DNA from: Streptomyces luomodiensis
GTDB lineage: Bacteria > Actinomycetota > Actinomycetes > Streptomycetales > Streptomycetaceae
NCBI RefSeq assembly: GCF_031679605.1
Contig: NZ_CP117522.1
Location: forward strand, 6,324,001-6,388,000
DNA: 64,000 nt
Reading direction: 5' to 3'
Part shown: positions 1-8,373 of the stretch, in pieces
How the letters are laid out: every line of letters starts with the position of its first letter
Numbering within the stretch: the first letter of the stretch is position 1
Made by a program: the position numbers and the translations under genes
Notes under the pieces: model-generated
Database searches by the model: none
What the model was told of the DNA's origin: nothing
Seen by the model: only the letters and a program-made list of their open reading frames with translations

Positions 1-788
1 AGGACATCTCCCGGCTGTCCGGCCGGGCGCTGCGGGCGGTCCGCCGCAACATCCAGATGGTCTTCCAGGACCCCTACACCTCGCTCAACCCGCGCATGAC
101 GGTGGGCGACATCATCGGGGAGCCCTTCGAGATCCACCCCGAGGCGGCGCCCAAGGGCGACCGGCGGCGGGCGGTCCAGGAGCTGCTGGAGGTGGTGGGG
201 CTCAGCCCCGAACACCTCAACCGCTATCCGCACCAGTTCTCCGGCGGCCAGCGCCAGCGCGTCGGCATCGCCCGGGGCCTGGCCCTGCGGCCGGACGTCA
301 TCGTCGCGGACGAGCCGGTCTCGGCGCTGGACGTATCGGTGCAGGCGCAGGTGGTCAATCTGATGGGGAGCCTCCAGGACGAGTTCGGCCTGTCCTACGT
401 CTTCATCGCCCATGACCTGTCGGTGGTCCGGCACATCTCCGACCGGATCGCCGTGATGTACCTGGGCCGCATCGCCGAAACGGGAACGGGCCCCGAGATC
501 TACGACCACCCCACCCATCCGTACACCCAGGCGCTGCTCTCCGCCGTCCCGGTCCCGGACCCGGAGTCGTACCAGGGCCGCGAGCGCATCGTCCTGACCG
601 GCGACGTGCCCTCCCCGGCCAACCCGCCCTCCGGCTGCCGCTTCCGCACCCGCTGCTGGAAGGCCCAGGACCGCTGCGCGGCGCAGGCACCGGCGCTGAC
701 GGTCCCGGCGGGCCTGTCGGGGGCGGCCGCGCATCCGTCGGCGTGCCACTTCGCGGAGGAGCGCCAGGTGGTGCGGACGCCGTCCTGA
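1..788 (+). CDS. Peptide ABC transporter ATP-binding protein (DppF/OppF type), 5' truncated by window edge
   Basis: The reading frame is open from base 3, so the gene begins left of the window; about 261 residues are visible. It carries the Q-loop region ([13 protein letters not shown]), the ABC signature [16 protein letters not shown], Walker [13 protein letters not shown] and the H-loop [11 protein letters not shown], then the oligopeptide/dipeptide C-terminal extension. That extension has four cysteines ([16 protein letters not shown]), the layout that binds an iron-sulfur cluster in some actinobacterial Opp ATPases. The protein would energise import of di- or oligopeptides with a partner ATPase. 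It closes an operon lying upstream; the neighbouring minus-strand operon encodes a close paralogue (1730-2848). Confidence 0.93.
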   Translation, partial: DISRLSGRALRAVRRNIQMVFQDPYTSLNPRMTVGDIIGEPFEIHPEAAPKGDRRRAVQELLEVVGLSPEHLNRYPHQFSGGQRQRVGIARGLALRPDVIVADEPVSALDVSVQAQVVNLMGSLQDEFGLSYVFIAHDLSVVRHISDRIAVMYLGRIAETGTGPEIYDHPTHPYTQALLSAVPVPDPESYQGRERIVLTGDVPSPANPPSGCRFRTRCWKAQDRCAAQAPALTVPAGLSGAAAHPSACHFAEERQVVRTPS

Positions 789-827
789 GTCGGCGGGATA
801 CGGCCGCTCCGGCGGAATGCGGCCGCT

Positions 828-833
828 TATGAT
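828..833 (+). promoter_or_regulatory. -10 box (TATGAT) for a leaderless GNAT gene
   Basis: TATGAT lies 6 nt before the ATG at 840, and no Shine-Dalgarno sequence fits in between. This spacing puts the transcription start at or next to the A of the start codon. No clear -35 was identified. Confidence 0.55.
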
Positions 834-839
834 CGCGGG

Positions 840-1622
840 ATGCCACGAGACGACCTTCAGCGGGTCCGGGACTTCCGGCTCTCCTTCGCCCGTCGCCAGG
901 CGGCCGAGGTGCGGGAGGTGCCGGGCGGGTTCCTGGTGCTGGACGTACGGTACGCGCGTTCCCATGAGCACAATCAGCTGCATGTCGTCGGGCCCGCCGA
1001 CCCCGAGGGACTGCCCGGTCTCGCCGACGAGACCCTGGCGCCCTTGCCGCACCGCCGGATCACGGTCCATGACGAGGCCCTCGGGCTCCTCTGTGTGCCC
1101 GTGCTGGAGCGGGCCGGGTACCGCCACGTCACCGAGGTGCTGATGGTGCACACCGGCCCGGTGCCCAAGGCGTCGGCGGCCGATGTGGTGGAGCGGGAGC
1201 TGGGGCCGGAGCCGCATGGGCTGCTTCGGCGGGCGGTGACGGCGCAGCAGCGGCGGTGGATGCCGGACGCGGACGAGCGGACCGTGCACGACCTCGTGGA
1301 GCGGCGCGAGGCCCGGCGGGCGGGGGCCGAGGAGGTGCTCTTCCTGGCCGCCCACGACGACAGCGGCGAGGTCGTCTCGTGGGCCGATCTGTATCTGGCG
1401 CCCGCCGCCGGAATCGCCCAGATCGAGGAGGTGGTGACCGCCGAGCCGTACCTCCGCCGTGGCTACGCCGACGCCGTCGTGACCGCCGCGCTGCGCCGCG
1501 CGGCCGCCGCCGGATGCGCGCTGCGGTTCCTCGTCGCCGACCAGGACGACTGGCCGCTGCACTGGTACGGCCGCCGCGGGTTCACCGCCGTCGGCCGTAC
1601 GCACGCCTTCACGCGCTGCTGA
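840..1622 (+). CDS. GNAT family N-acetyltransferase
   Basis: 260 residues. The C-terminal half has the GNAT core: a beta strand ending in IEEVVTAEPYLRRGYADAVV (acetyl-CoA pyrophosphate loop, R/Q-x-x-G-x-A variant RRGYAD), then a helix and the strand LRFLVADQDDWPLHWYGRRGF typical of the final beta-alpha-beta unit. The N-terminal half (about residues 1-120) is a divergent GNAT-like fold, so this may be a double-GNAT protein. Substrate unknown. It stands alone between two convergent peptide-transporter operons. Its last codons and stop fall within the first unit of a 23-bp tandem repeat. Confidence 0.85.
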   Translation: MPRDDLQRVRDFRLSFARRQAAEVREVPGGFLVLDVRYARSHEHNQLHVVGPADPEGLPGLADETLAPLPHRRITVHDEALGLLCVPVLERAGYRHVTEVLMVHTGPVPKASAADVVERELGPEPHGLLRRAVTAQQRRWMPDADERTVHDLVERREARRAGAEEVLFLAAHDDSGEVVSWADLYLAPAAGIAQIEEVVTAEPYLRRGYADAVVTAALRRAAAAGCALRFLVADQDDWPLHWYGRRGFTAVGRTHAFTRC

Positions 1623-1726
1623 GCCGCCGTTTCACGCGCTGCCGGGCCGCCGCTTCACGCGCTGCCGGGCCGCCGCTTCACGCGCTGCCGGGCCGCCGCT
1701 TCACTCGCTGCCGAGCCGGCCGCTTC
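1611..1726. repeat. 23-bp tandem repeat, five units, at a convergent gene junction
   Basis: Five head-to-tail units of 23-24 bp (1611, 1634, 1657, 1680, 1703). Units 2-4 are identical; the first and last are degenerate. The first unit contains the last codons and TGA of the GNAT gene, and the array ends four bases before the stop codon of the minus-strand ATPase gene. Confidence 0.9.
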
Positions 1727-1729
1727 GGG

Positions 1730-2848
1730 TCACGGCTCCTTGCGCGGCGGTGCGTCCGGGCCCGCCTCGGCCGCGATCAGCGCCGGATCGAGGACGACGT
1801 CCTCCGCGCGGGCCTCGAGGCTCGGGTCCTCGGGGAAGTGGCAGGCGGACAGGTGGCCCTCGCGGTTGCCGTCCAGCCGCAGCAGCGGGGGCTCCTGCCG
1901 GGCGCACAGGTCCTGGGCCTTCCAGCAGCGGGTGCGGAAGCGGCAGCCGGTGGGCGGGTTGATGGGGGAGGGCACGTCCCCGGCGAGCCGGATGCGTTCC
2001 CGGGGAGCGGCGTCCGCGGCGTCCTCGGCCATCACCACCGCCGCGTCCGGGACGGCGGACAGCAGGGCGTGGGTGTACGGGTGGCGGGGGCGGCGGTAGA
2101 TGGAGTCGCGGTCGCCCACCTCGACCACCTTGCCCAGGTACATCACGGCGACGCGCTGTGAGAAGTGGCGTACCACGGCGAGGTCGTGGGCGATGAACAG
2201 GAAGGCGATCCCCAGGTCCCGCTGGAGCTGCTGGAGCAGGTTGACGACCTGCGCCTGGATGGAGACGTCCAGCGCCGAGACGGGTTCATCGGCGACGATC
2301 AGCCTGGGTTCGAGGGCGAGCGCGCGGGCCACGCCGATGCGCTGGCGCTGGCCGCCGGAGAACTCGTGCGGGAAGCGGTTGTAGTGCTCGGGGTTGAGGC
2401 CCACGATCTCCAGCAGTTCGCGCACCCGGGCCTCCCGGCCGCCCGGCGGATCGATGCCGTTGATCTGCATCGGGCCGGAGATGATGGTGCCGACGGTCTG
2501 CCGGGGGTTCAGCGAGGAGTACGGATCCTGGAAGATCATCTGGATCTCGGAGCGGATCGGGGCGAGCTCCTTGCGGCCCGCGTGGGTGATGTCCCGGCCC
2601 CGGTAGGTGATCTTTCCGCCGGTGGGCTCCAGCAGCCGGGTGAGCAGCCGGCCCGTGGTGGACTTGCCGCAGCCGGACTCGCCGACCAGCCCGAAGCTCT
2701 CCCCGGCGTGCACGGTCAGATCGACCCCGTCGACCGCCTGCACGGCCCCGACCTTCCGCTGGAACGGGAAGCCACCCATGATCGGGAAGTGTTTGGTCAG
2801 CTTCTCGGCGACCAGGAGGGGTTCGGGGGTGTCCGACTCGATGCCCAT
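1730..2848 (-). CDS. Peptide ABC transporter ATP-binding protein (DppF/OppF type)
   Basis: 372 residues. Walker A GESGCGKST near residue 58, Q-loop MIFQDPYSSLNPRQ, signature [16 protein letters not shown], Walker [14 protein letters not shown]-loop FIAHDLAVVRH. The C-terminal extension has four cysteines ([16 protein letters not shown]), as in peptide importers with an iron-sulfur site. It is the last gene of the minus-strand operon, starting 12 nt after the stop of the partner ATPase (2861-3928), with a GGAG ribosome site. It hydrolyses ATP in the cytoplasm to drive the two permeases encoded upstream. Very similar to the truncated ATPase at 1-788, suggesting duplicated peptide importers. Confidence 0.94.
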   Translation of the reverse strand: MGIESDTPEPLLVAEKLTKHFPIMGGFPFQRKVGAVQAVDGVDLTVHAGESFGLVGESGCGKSTTGRLLTRLLEPTGGKITYRGRDITHAGRKELAPIRSEIQMIFQDPYSSLNPRQTVGTIISGPMQINGIDPPGGREARVRELLEIVGLNPEHYNRFPHEFSGGQRQRIGVARALALEPRLIVADEPVSALDVSIQAQVVNLLQQLQRDLGIAFLFIAHDLAVVRHFSQRVAVMYLGKVVEVGDRDSIYRRPRHPYTHALLSAVPDAAVVMAEDAADAAPRERIRLAGDVPSPINPPTGCRFRTRCWKAQDLCARQEPPLLRLDGNREGHLSACHFPEDPSLEARAEDVVLDPALIAAEAGPDAPPRKEP

Positions 2849-2860
2849 GCGTCAGCGCTC

Positions 2861-3928
2861 CTAGCTCAGCCGGGGCTTGATCTGCTCGGTGAAGAGGGTC
2901 TGTTTCCGCTCGGCCGTCAGGTGGCAGGCGGCGCCCCGGCCGTCCGGGAGCACGGGGCGCTCGGTGGCACAGCGGTCGCCCGCCACCTGGTCCGGATAGG
3001 GGCACCGCGGATGGAAGGGGCAGCCCGGCGGCGGGTTGAGCAGGCTCGGCGGGGAGCCGGGGATGGGGCTGAGCGGCTCGTCCACGGCCGAGGACAGCCG
3101 CGGCATGGAGCCCAGCAGCCCCCAGGTGTACGGGTGCTGGGGCGCGCGCAGCACCTCGCGGACCGTACCGCGCTCCACGGCCCGGCCCGCGTACATCACC
3201 AGCAGGTCGTCGGCGGTGTTGGCGACCACCCCCAGGTCATGGGTGATGAGGATGATCGCCGAGCCGAACTCCTGCTGGAGGTCCTTCAGCAGATCCAGGA
3301 TCTGGGCCTGGACGGTGACGTCGAGGGCGGTGGTCGGCTCGTCGGCGATCAGCAGATCGGGGTCGCAGACCAGCGCCATCGCGATCATCGCGCGTTGCCG
3401 CATCCCGCCGGAGAACTGGTGCGGATAGTCGTCCACCCGCAGCCGCGCGTTGGGGATGCCGACCTTCTCCAGCATCTCGATCGCGCGGGCGCGGGCCTCG
3501 CGCTTGGACGCGCCGGTGTGCTTGCGGTACGGCTCGGCGATCTGGCGGCCCACCGTGTAGTACGGCGACAGGGCGGTCAGCGGGTCCTGGAAGATCATCG
3601 CCATGGTGTTGCCGCGCAGCCGCTCCAGGGTGCGCTCGGGCGCCCCGGTCAGCTCCTGCCCGTCCAGCAGGATCTCGCCGGTGACGGTGGTGGTGCGCGG
3701 GTCGTGCAGGCCCAGCACGGTGAGGTTGGTGACGGACTTGCCGGAGCCGGACTCGCCCACGATGCCGAGCGTCCGGCCGCGCTGAAGGTCGAAGGAGAGG
3801 CCGTCGACGGCCTTGACGACGCCGTCCTCGGTCGAGAAGCGGACGTACAGGTCGCGTACGGACAGGAAGGCGCCGGGGTCGGCCCCGGGGGGCGTCGCGC
3901 CGTCGTCGGGCTTGGTGAGTGTGGTCAT
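2861..3928 (-). CDS. Peptide ABC transporter ATP-binding protein (DppD/OppD type)
   Basis: 355 residues. Walker [10 protein letters not shown] near residue 58, Q-loop [17 protein letters not shown], signature [15 protein letters not shown], Walker [14 protein letters not shown]-loop [10 protein letters not shown]. The C-terminal oligopeptide domain has cysteines in [11 protein letters not shown] and ACHL. It would form the ATPase heterodimer with the 1730-2848 product. It follows the permease gene (3951-4928) by 22 nt, with GGAG in the gap. The methionine at 3928 is the only start with a ribosome site nearby. Confidence 0.94.
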   Translation of the reverse strand: MTTLTKPDDGATPPGADPGAFLSVRDLYVRFSTEDGVVKAVDGLSFDLQRGRTLGIVGESGSGKSVTNLTVLGLHDPRTTTVTGEILLDGQELTGAPERTLERLRGNTMAMIFQDPLTALSPYYTVGRQIAEPYRKHTGASKREARARAIEMLEKVGIPNARLRVDDYPHQFSGGMRQRAMIAMALVCDPDLLIADEPTTALDVTVQAQILDLLKDLQQEFGSAIILITHDLGVVANTADDLLVMYAGRAVERGTVREVLRAPQHPYTWGLLGSMPRLSSAVDEPLSPIPGSPPSLLNPPPGCPFHPRCPYPDQVAGDRCATERPVLPDGRGAACHLTAERKQTLFTEQIKPRLS

Positions 3929-3950
3929 CTCGGCAGCAGCTCCGGGTCGG

Positions 3951-4928
3951 TCAGGCGAGGCGCACGCGCGGGTCGATGAAGGCGTAGGCGGCGTCGACCA
4001 GGATGTTGAACACCACGATGGCCGCGGAGCTGACCAGCATCACCCCCATCAGCATCGGCAGATCGGTGAGCTGGACGGATTCCACCGCCAGCCGTCCGAT
4101 GCCGTGCAGGGTGAAGGTGTACTCGGTGACCATGGCCCCGCCGAAGAGCGATCCGAGGTCGATGCCGAAGATGGTGACGATCGGGGCGATGGCGCCGCGC
4201 CAGGCGTAGCGGAAGAAGACCGTACGGCCGGCCAGCCCCTTGGCCCGCGCCGTGCGGACATGGTCCTCCTGGAGCTGCTCGACCATCTGGGAGCGGGTCA
4301 TCCGGCTGTAGTTGGCCATGAAGATCAGCGACAGCACCAGCCAGGGCAGCAGCATTCCGCTGAACCACTTCGCCGGATTGTCGGTGAAGGGGTAGTAGGC
4401 GGGCTGATCCATGATCCCCAGCCCGCTGACGAACCAGGCCAGGGCGAGCACCCCGACGAAGTAGATCTGCATCGAGGCGCCGAGCAGCGACAGTGAGCTG
4501 ACGAACTTGTCGATCCAGGTGCCGCGCCGCCAGGCCGCGATCATGCCGATGCCGACGCCGAAGACCAGGAAGACGGCGGCGCCGCCGATGGCGAGCGAGA
4601 GGGTGGTGGGGAAACGGTCCACGATGGTGCCCCAGACCGGCTCCTGGCTGACGAAGGAGTAGCCGAAGCAGGGGGCGTCGCAGTGTCCCACCGCGAAGTC
4701 CCGCCCGGCGACGATCCCCACCATGAACTTCCAGTACTGGACCGGCACCGGCTGGTCCAGGCCCAGATTCTTGTTGATCATGGCGAGCGAGGTGGGGTCG
4801 CAGTTCTTGCCGCAGGCGAGCCGGGCCGGTTCGGCGGGCAGGGCGAAGAAGAGGAAGAACGTGATCGCGCTGATCAGGATCAGGATCACGATCGCGCCGA
4901 GGGACCGGCGGGCGAGGAATCTCAACAT
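3951..4928 (-). CDS. Peptide ABC transporter permease (DppB/OppB type)
   Basis: 325 residues, BPD_transp_1 family, with about six membrane helices: the first at residues 9-30, the others between 105 and 320. The EAA-type cytoplasmic loop for ATPase contact reads EDHVRTARAKGLAGRTVFF. The large extracellular loop after helix 1 is unusual in holding four cysteines (CGKNC near residue 40 and CDAPC near 85), which could form disulfides. It pairs with permease C encoded at 6891-7895; the binding protein gene lies between the two. Confidence 0.93.
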   Translation of the reverse strand: MLRFLARRSLGAIVILILISAITFFLFFALPAEPARLACGKNCDPTSLAMINKNLGLDQPVPVQYWKFMVGIVAGRDFAVGHCDAPCFGYSFVSQEPVWGTIVDRFPTTLSLAIGGAAVFLVFGVGIGMIAAWRRGTWIDKFVSSLSLLGASMQIYFVGVLALAWFVSGLGIMDQPAYYPFTDNPAKWFSGMLLPWLVLSLIFMANYSRMTRSQMVEQLQEDHVRTARAKGLAGRTVFFRYAWRGAIAPIVTIFGIDLGSLFGGAMVTEYTFTLHGIGRLAVESVQLTDLPMLMGVMLVSSAAIVVFNILVDAAYAFIDPRVRLA

Positions 4929-4957
4929 GGCGTCGGTGATCTTCCGCTAGGGGCGGG

Positions 4958-5001
4958 CCCCGGCCGCACCGCGCCGGTGCGGGGGCGCGGTGCGGCCGGG
5001 G
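4958..5001 (-). terminator. Perfect 18-bp GC hairpin inside the peptide-transporter operon
   Basis: Stem 4958-4975 pairs with 4984-5001 around an 8-nt loop. It sits between the stop of the binding-lipoprotein gene (5027) and the start of the permease B gene (4928). No T-tract follows. It may be a partial terminator or an mRNA 3'-end stabiliser that gives more binding protein than membrane components. Confidence 0.75.
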
Positions 5002-5026
5002 TCCGGTGGCCTGGTGACGGCCGCGG

Positions 5027-6826
5027 CTACTTGATGAAGACGGCCGTCGGGTCCACGGCGCCGTAGACCGAGTTGAACTTCACCCCGCCCAGCCCTGAGC
5101 CCCAGAGGGTGAACAGCCGGTTGTAGAAGGTCGGGACGGCGGGGATGTCATCGGTGAGGATCTTCTCGCTGAGCTTGATCCACTCCGAGGTGGCCCGGCT
5201 CAGATCGCTGACCTTGGTCACCTTGGCGATCTCGTCGTTGACCGACGGGACGTTGAGGTGCGAGTAGTTCGCGGAGTCGTCGTAGACGTTCTCGCCGCCG
5301 TATACGGGCGGGACCACGGTCGAGGCGGACGGCCAGTCGGCACCCCACGAGGACCGGTACAGGTCGTACTTGTTCTTGACCTTCCCGATCTGCGTGTAAT
5401 AGGTCGACTGGTCGATCTCCTTCTTCTGGACGTCGAACCCGGCCCGCTCCAGGGCCTGCTCGACGACCACCGAGGCGTCCTGGTGGGTGTCGCCGTTGCC
5501 GTAGGCGTAGACGAGCTCGTAGCCCTCCTTGCCCGCCTCCTTCAGCAGCTCCTTGGCCTTCTTGGCGTTGCCGCCCGGGTACTTCTTCTTCTGGAACGGG
5601 TCGAAGGAGGGGTCGTAGCCCTTGAGGGTGGGGCCGACCAGCCCGCCGCCGACCTCACCGGCCTTCGGGCCGCCGAACTGCTGGAGGTACTGACCGCTGG
5701 GGAAGGCCCAGGCGATCGCCTCGCGCACCTTCTTGTCCTTGACCCGATCGGTGTTGATCGAAACGACGTCCACATAGGGCTGCGTTTCGGTCAGCGACCG
5801 GGACATCGCCTCCTTGTCCTTCAGGACCGTGGAGATCTGTGAGGGGTCGACCGCGTTGGTCCACGTCATCCCGTTCCGGTCGGCGCCCTTGTCGGCCTGG
5901 AGCCGGCGGGTGGAGTCCACCCACTGGTGGCCGAAGGAGACGTCGAATTTGTCGACGTACTGGTGGCGTATGGGGTCGGTCTTGGGGTCCCACTGGTCGT
6001 TCCTGACGAACTGGATGCCCTTGCCCGGCTTGTAGTTCCGGATCTTGTACGGACCGGAGGCCAGCGGGGCCTTGTCGTACTTCTCCTTGGTGTCCTTGTC
6101 CGGCGGCACCGCCCCGATGTTGGGCATGGCGACCGCGAACGGCACCTCGGCGCGCGGCTGGTCGAAGTGGAAGACGATGGTCTTGTCGTCCGGGGTGTCC
6201 AGCACCGACGCGGGCAGATGCTTGCCCTTGTAGGGGCCGTCCGGAAGCGCCTCGCGGTACTTCTGGCCCTCACCGGAGAGCCACTGCTGGAGATAGGTCG
6301 GGCCGGCGGCCTCGAACGGCGCGTAGAGCCGCTCCACGGCGTGCCGGACGTCCTTGGAGGTGATGGGCGTGCCGTCCTCGTACTTCAGCCCGTCCTTGAG
6401 GGTGTACGTCCAGGTGCGGCCGCCGTCGGAGGACTTTCCGGTGTCGGTGGCGAGGTCGCCGACCAGCTTGGCCTTGCCCGTCTTGTCGTCGAACTGGTAG
6501 TTCGTCAGGGACCGGTTGAAGAGCGTCTGCATGATCAGCTCATCGCTGACGTAGATCTGCCCCGGGTCCAGGTGCTCGAAGGCGTCCCGCTGGAGCACCG
6601 TGACGGTGCCGCCCTTCTTGGCGCCCGGCAGGTCCTTGGCGGGGCCCGTGGAGTCGGCGGCGGTGCCCAGGGTGATGTCCTGGGACTCCATCGTGGGCTC
6701 CTTGGAGTCCTTGGGGTCCGAGCCGCCGCCTCCGCTGCTGCACCCCGCGAGCGCCAGCGCCCCCGCGGCCAAGGCGGCGGCGTAGGTACGCGCTCTGCGA
6801 CTGTTCTTCGGCGTCATCGTGGTCAC
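5027..6826 (-). CDS. Peptide ABC transporter substrate-binding lipoprotein (SBP family 5)
   Basis: 599 residues. Basic start, hydrophobic stretch and lipobox LALAGC with the lipidated cysteine at about residue 29, followed by a glycine/serine linker. The body has family 5 features: LDPGQIYVSDELIMQTLFNR, then a TYTLKDGLKYEDGTPITSKDV block. It would sit outside the membrane and deliver di- or oligopeptides to the permeases. GTG start at 6826 with AGGT upstream; an ATG three codons on is an alternative. It lies 64 nt downstream of permease C and before a hairpin at 4958-5001. Confidence 0.94.
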   Translation of the reverse strand: MTTMTPKNSRRARTYAAALAAGALALAGCSSGGGGSDPKDSKEPTMESQDITLGTAADSTGPAKDLPGAKKGGTVTVLQRDAFEHLDPGQIYVSDELIMQTLFNRSLTNYQFDDKTGKAKLVGDLATDTGKSSDGGRTWTYTLKDGLKYEDGTPITSKDVRHAVERLYAPFEAAGPTYLQQWLSGEGQKYREALPDGPYKGKHLPASVLDTPDDKTIVFHFDQPRAEVPFAVAMPNIGAVPPDKDTKEKYDKAPLASGPYKIRNYKPGKGIQFVRNDQWDPKTDPIRHQYVDKFDVSFGHQWVDSTRRLQADKGADRNGMTWTNAVDPSQISTVLKDKEAMSRSLTETQPYVDVVSINTDRVKDKKVREAIAWAFPSGQYLQQFGGPKAGEVGGGLVGPTLKGYDPSFDPFQKKKYPGGNAKKAKELLKEAGKEGYELVYAYGNGDTHQDASVVVEQALERAGFDVQKKEIDQSTYYTQIGKVKNKYDLYRSSWGADWPSASTVVPPVYGGENVYDDSANYSHLNVPSVNDEIAKVTKVSDLSRATSEWIKLSEKILTDDIPAVPTFYNRLFTLWGSGLGGVKFNSVYGAVDPTAVFIK

Positions 6827-6890
6827 TGCACCTGCCTCATCGGACGGAAGACTTGCCGTTCTCTGCCTTGGGCCCGTGCCGGCCCCCCGG

Positions 6891-7895
6891 TCACCGCGTG
6901 GTCTTCGGGTCCATCGCGTCCCGGACCGAGTCCCCGAGCAGGTTGAAGGCGACCACGAAGACCACCATGGCGATGCCGGGGAAGAACATGTAGGTGATGT
7001 CGCCCTCGTAGAAGTTCGCGCCCTTGGCGAACATCCGGCCCCAGTCGGGCGTCGGCTCCACCACGCCGACCCCGAGGAAGGACAGCGCCGCCTCCGCCGT
7101 CACGAAGTTCGGCAGCATCAGCGTGGCCTGCACCAGGATGGGCGTGACGAGGTTGGGCAGCAGCTCCTTGCGGACGATCCGCCACGGCGAGGCGCCGGTC
7201 ACCCTGGCCGCCTCGATGAACTCCCGCTCCCGCAGCGACAGCACCTGGCCCCGCAGCAGCCGGGCCAGCTGCATCCAGCCCAGCAGCCACAACACCAGCA
7301 CCAGGGCCGTCACCCGGAAATAGGTGGGCGTCTCCTTCTGCGGACTGACGAACAGCGCGGTGACCACCGGCATGAAGGCGACGAAGAACAGCTGCTGGGG
7401 AAAGGACAGCAGCAGATCGATGAGGCGGCCGAGGAAGTAGTCGGTGCGGCCGCCCACATAGCCCGCGACCACGCCGATCACGATGCCGGTGAGCGTGGAC
7501 AGCACGGTCGCGGCCAGCCCGATCAGCAGCGAGGTGCGGATGCCGTAGAGGAGCTGGGTCAGCACGTCGCGGCCCAGTTTGGGCTCGATACCGAACCAGA
7601 ACTCGCCGTCGATGCCCCCGTTGGGCTTCATCGGATAGCCGGTGAGGGGGTCCAGCAGCTCGGGCCGGTCCAGGCCGTAGGTGGTGTACGGATCCTTGCC
7701 GTACAGCCAGGAGATCACCGGCGCCAGCACGGCGACGGCGAAGAAGAAGGCCACCACGCACGCGGAGATCACACCGGTGCGGTCGCGTCGGAAGCGCCGC
7801 CACATCAGCCGGCTGGGCGCCAGACCGGCAGGCGCCTCGCCCTCCGTGCCCGGGGCGGTCTTCTCGACCACACCGGTCTGGGATGGACTCGTCAT
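6891..7895 (-). CDS. Peptide ABC transporter permease (DppC/OppC type)
   Basis: 334 residues. N-terminal OppC_N helix (about residues 40-62), a periplasmic segment, then five more helices. The EAA loop reads EFIEAARVTGASPWRIVRKELLPN. The C-terminus has the typical FNLLGDSVRDAMDPK ending. First gene of the minus-strand operon, with ATG at 7895 preceded by GGGGGGA nine bases away. The order C-A-B-D-F differs from the usual A-B-C-D-F. Confidence 0.94.
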   Translation of the reverse strand: MTSPSQTGVVEKTAPGTEGEAPAGLAPSRLMWRRFRRDRTGVISACVVAFFFAVAVLAPVISWLYGKDPYTTYGLDRPELLDPLTGYPMKPNGGIDGEFWFGIEPKLGRDVLTQLLYGIRTSLLIGLAATVLSTLTGIVIGVVAGYVGGRTDYFLGRLIDLLLSFPQQLFFVAFMPVVTALFVSPQKETPTYFRVTALVLVLWLLGWMQLARLLRGQVLSLREREFIEAARVTGASPWRIVRKELLPNLVTPILVQATLMLPNFVTAEAALSFLGVGVVEPTPDWGRMFAKGANFYEGDITYMFFPGIAMVVFVVAFNLLGDSVRDAMDPKTTR

Positions 7896-8373
7896 CGTGT
7901 GGCGTCCCCCCGCACTGGTGTCACACCGTCAACTGACGTTTGTCTATGCGCGTCATGTCGTTGGCCCGCTCGCCATGGTGGTGCGGGCGTGTCGGGTTGA
8001 GCGGACTTTCGCAATCGGGGAACGGCCCAGTCAAGGGGCGGGGGAGGGTGGATGTGCCCCGCGTTCGAGTCTTGAGCGAAGATTTGGCAGATCGAGGTCC
8101 GGACGTGCTTGACAGAGATCCCCCATGGGCGACAAAGCATGGCCTATGGGGATGAAACGCGTTAACGCACAGGCAACTTCACTGTCGCAACACCGATATA
8201 CGAACGCGTCAGGCTGAACTGCGTACGGCCGTGCGGGTGCCGTAGACCGGCCGGGGCGCGCCATGTCGCCCCGGCCGGTCACCTGCCCCGGCGGTCGCCG
8301 GACGGTCACAATCCGTATTTTTCTTCGCCCCGCGACGGTTGCCCGGGGTGCCAGGCGGGGGAGACCTACGGCT
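7896..8373. other. Divergent intergenic region, no gene seen
   Basis: 478 bp between the transporter operon (minus) and a membrane-protein gene (plus). Lower GC than the flanks. A TTGACA hexamer at 8109-8114 lacks a matching -10 at normal spacing. GATATACGAA near 8195-8204 could be a -10 for the plus-strand gene. No hairpin, RNA gene or credible short ORF was found. Confidence 0.5.

Noticed and set aside
8109..8153. Consensus promoter TTGACA
   Set aside because: No -10 hexamer at 16-19 bp spacing; kept only as a note in the intergenic entry.
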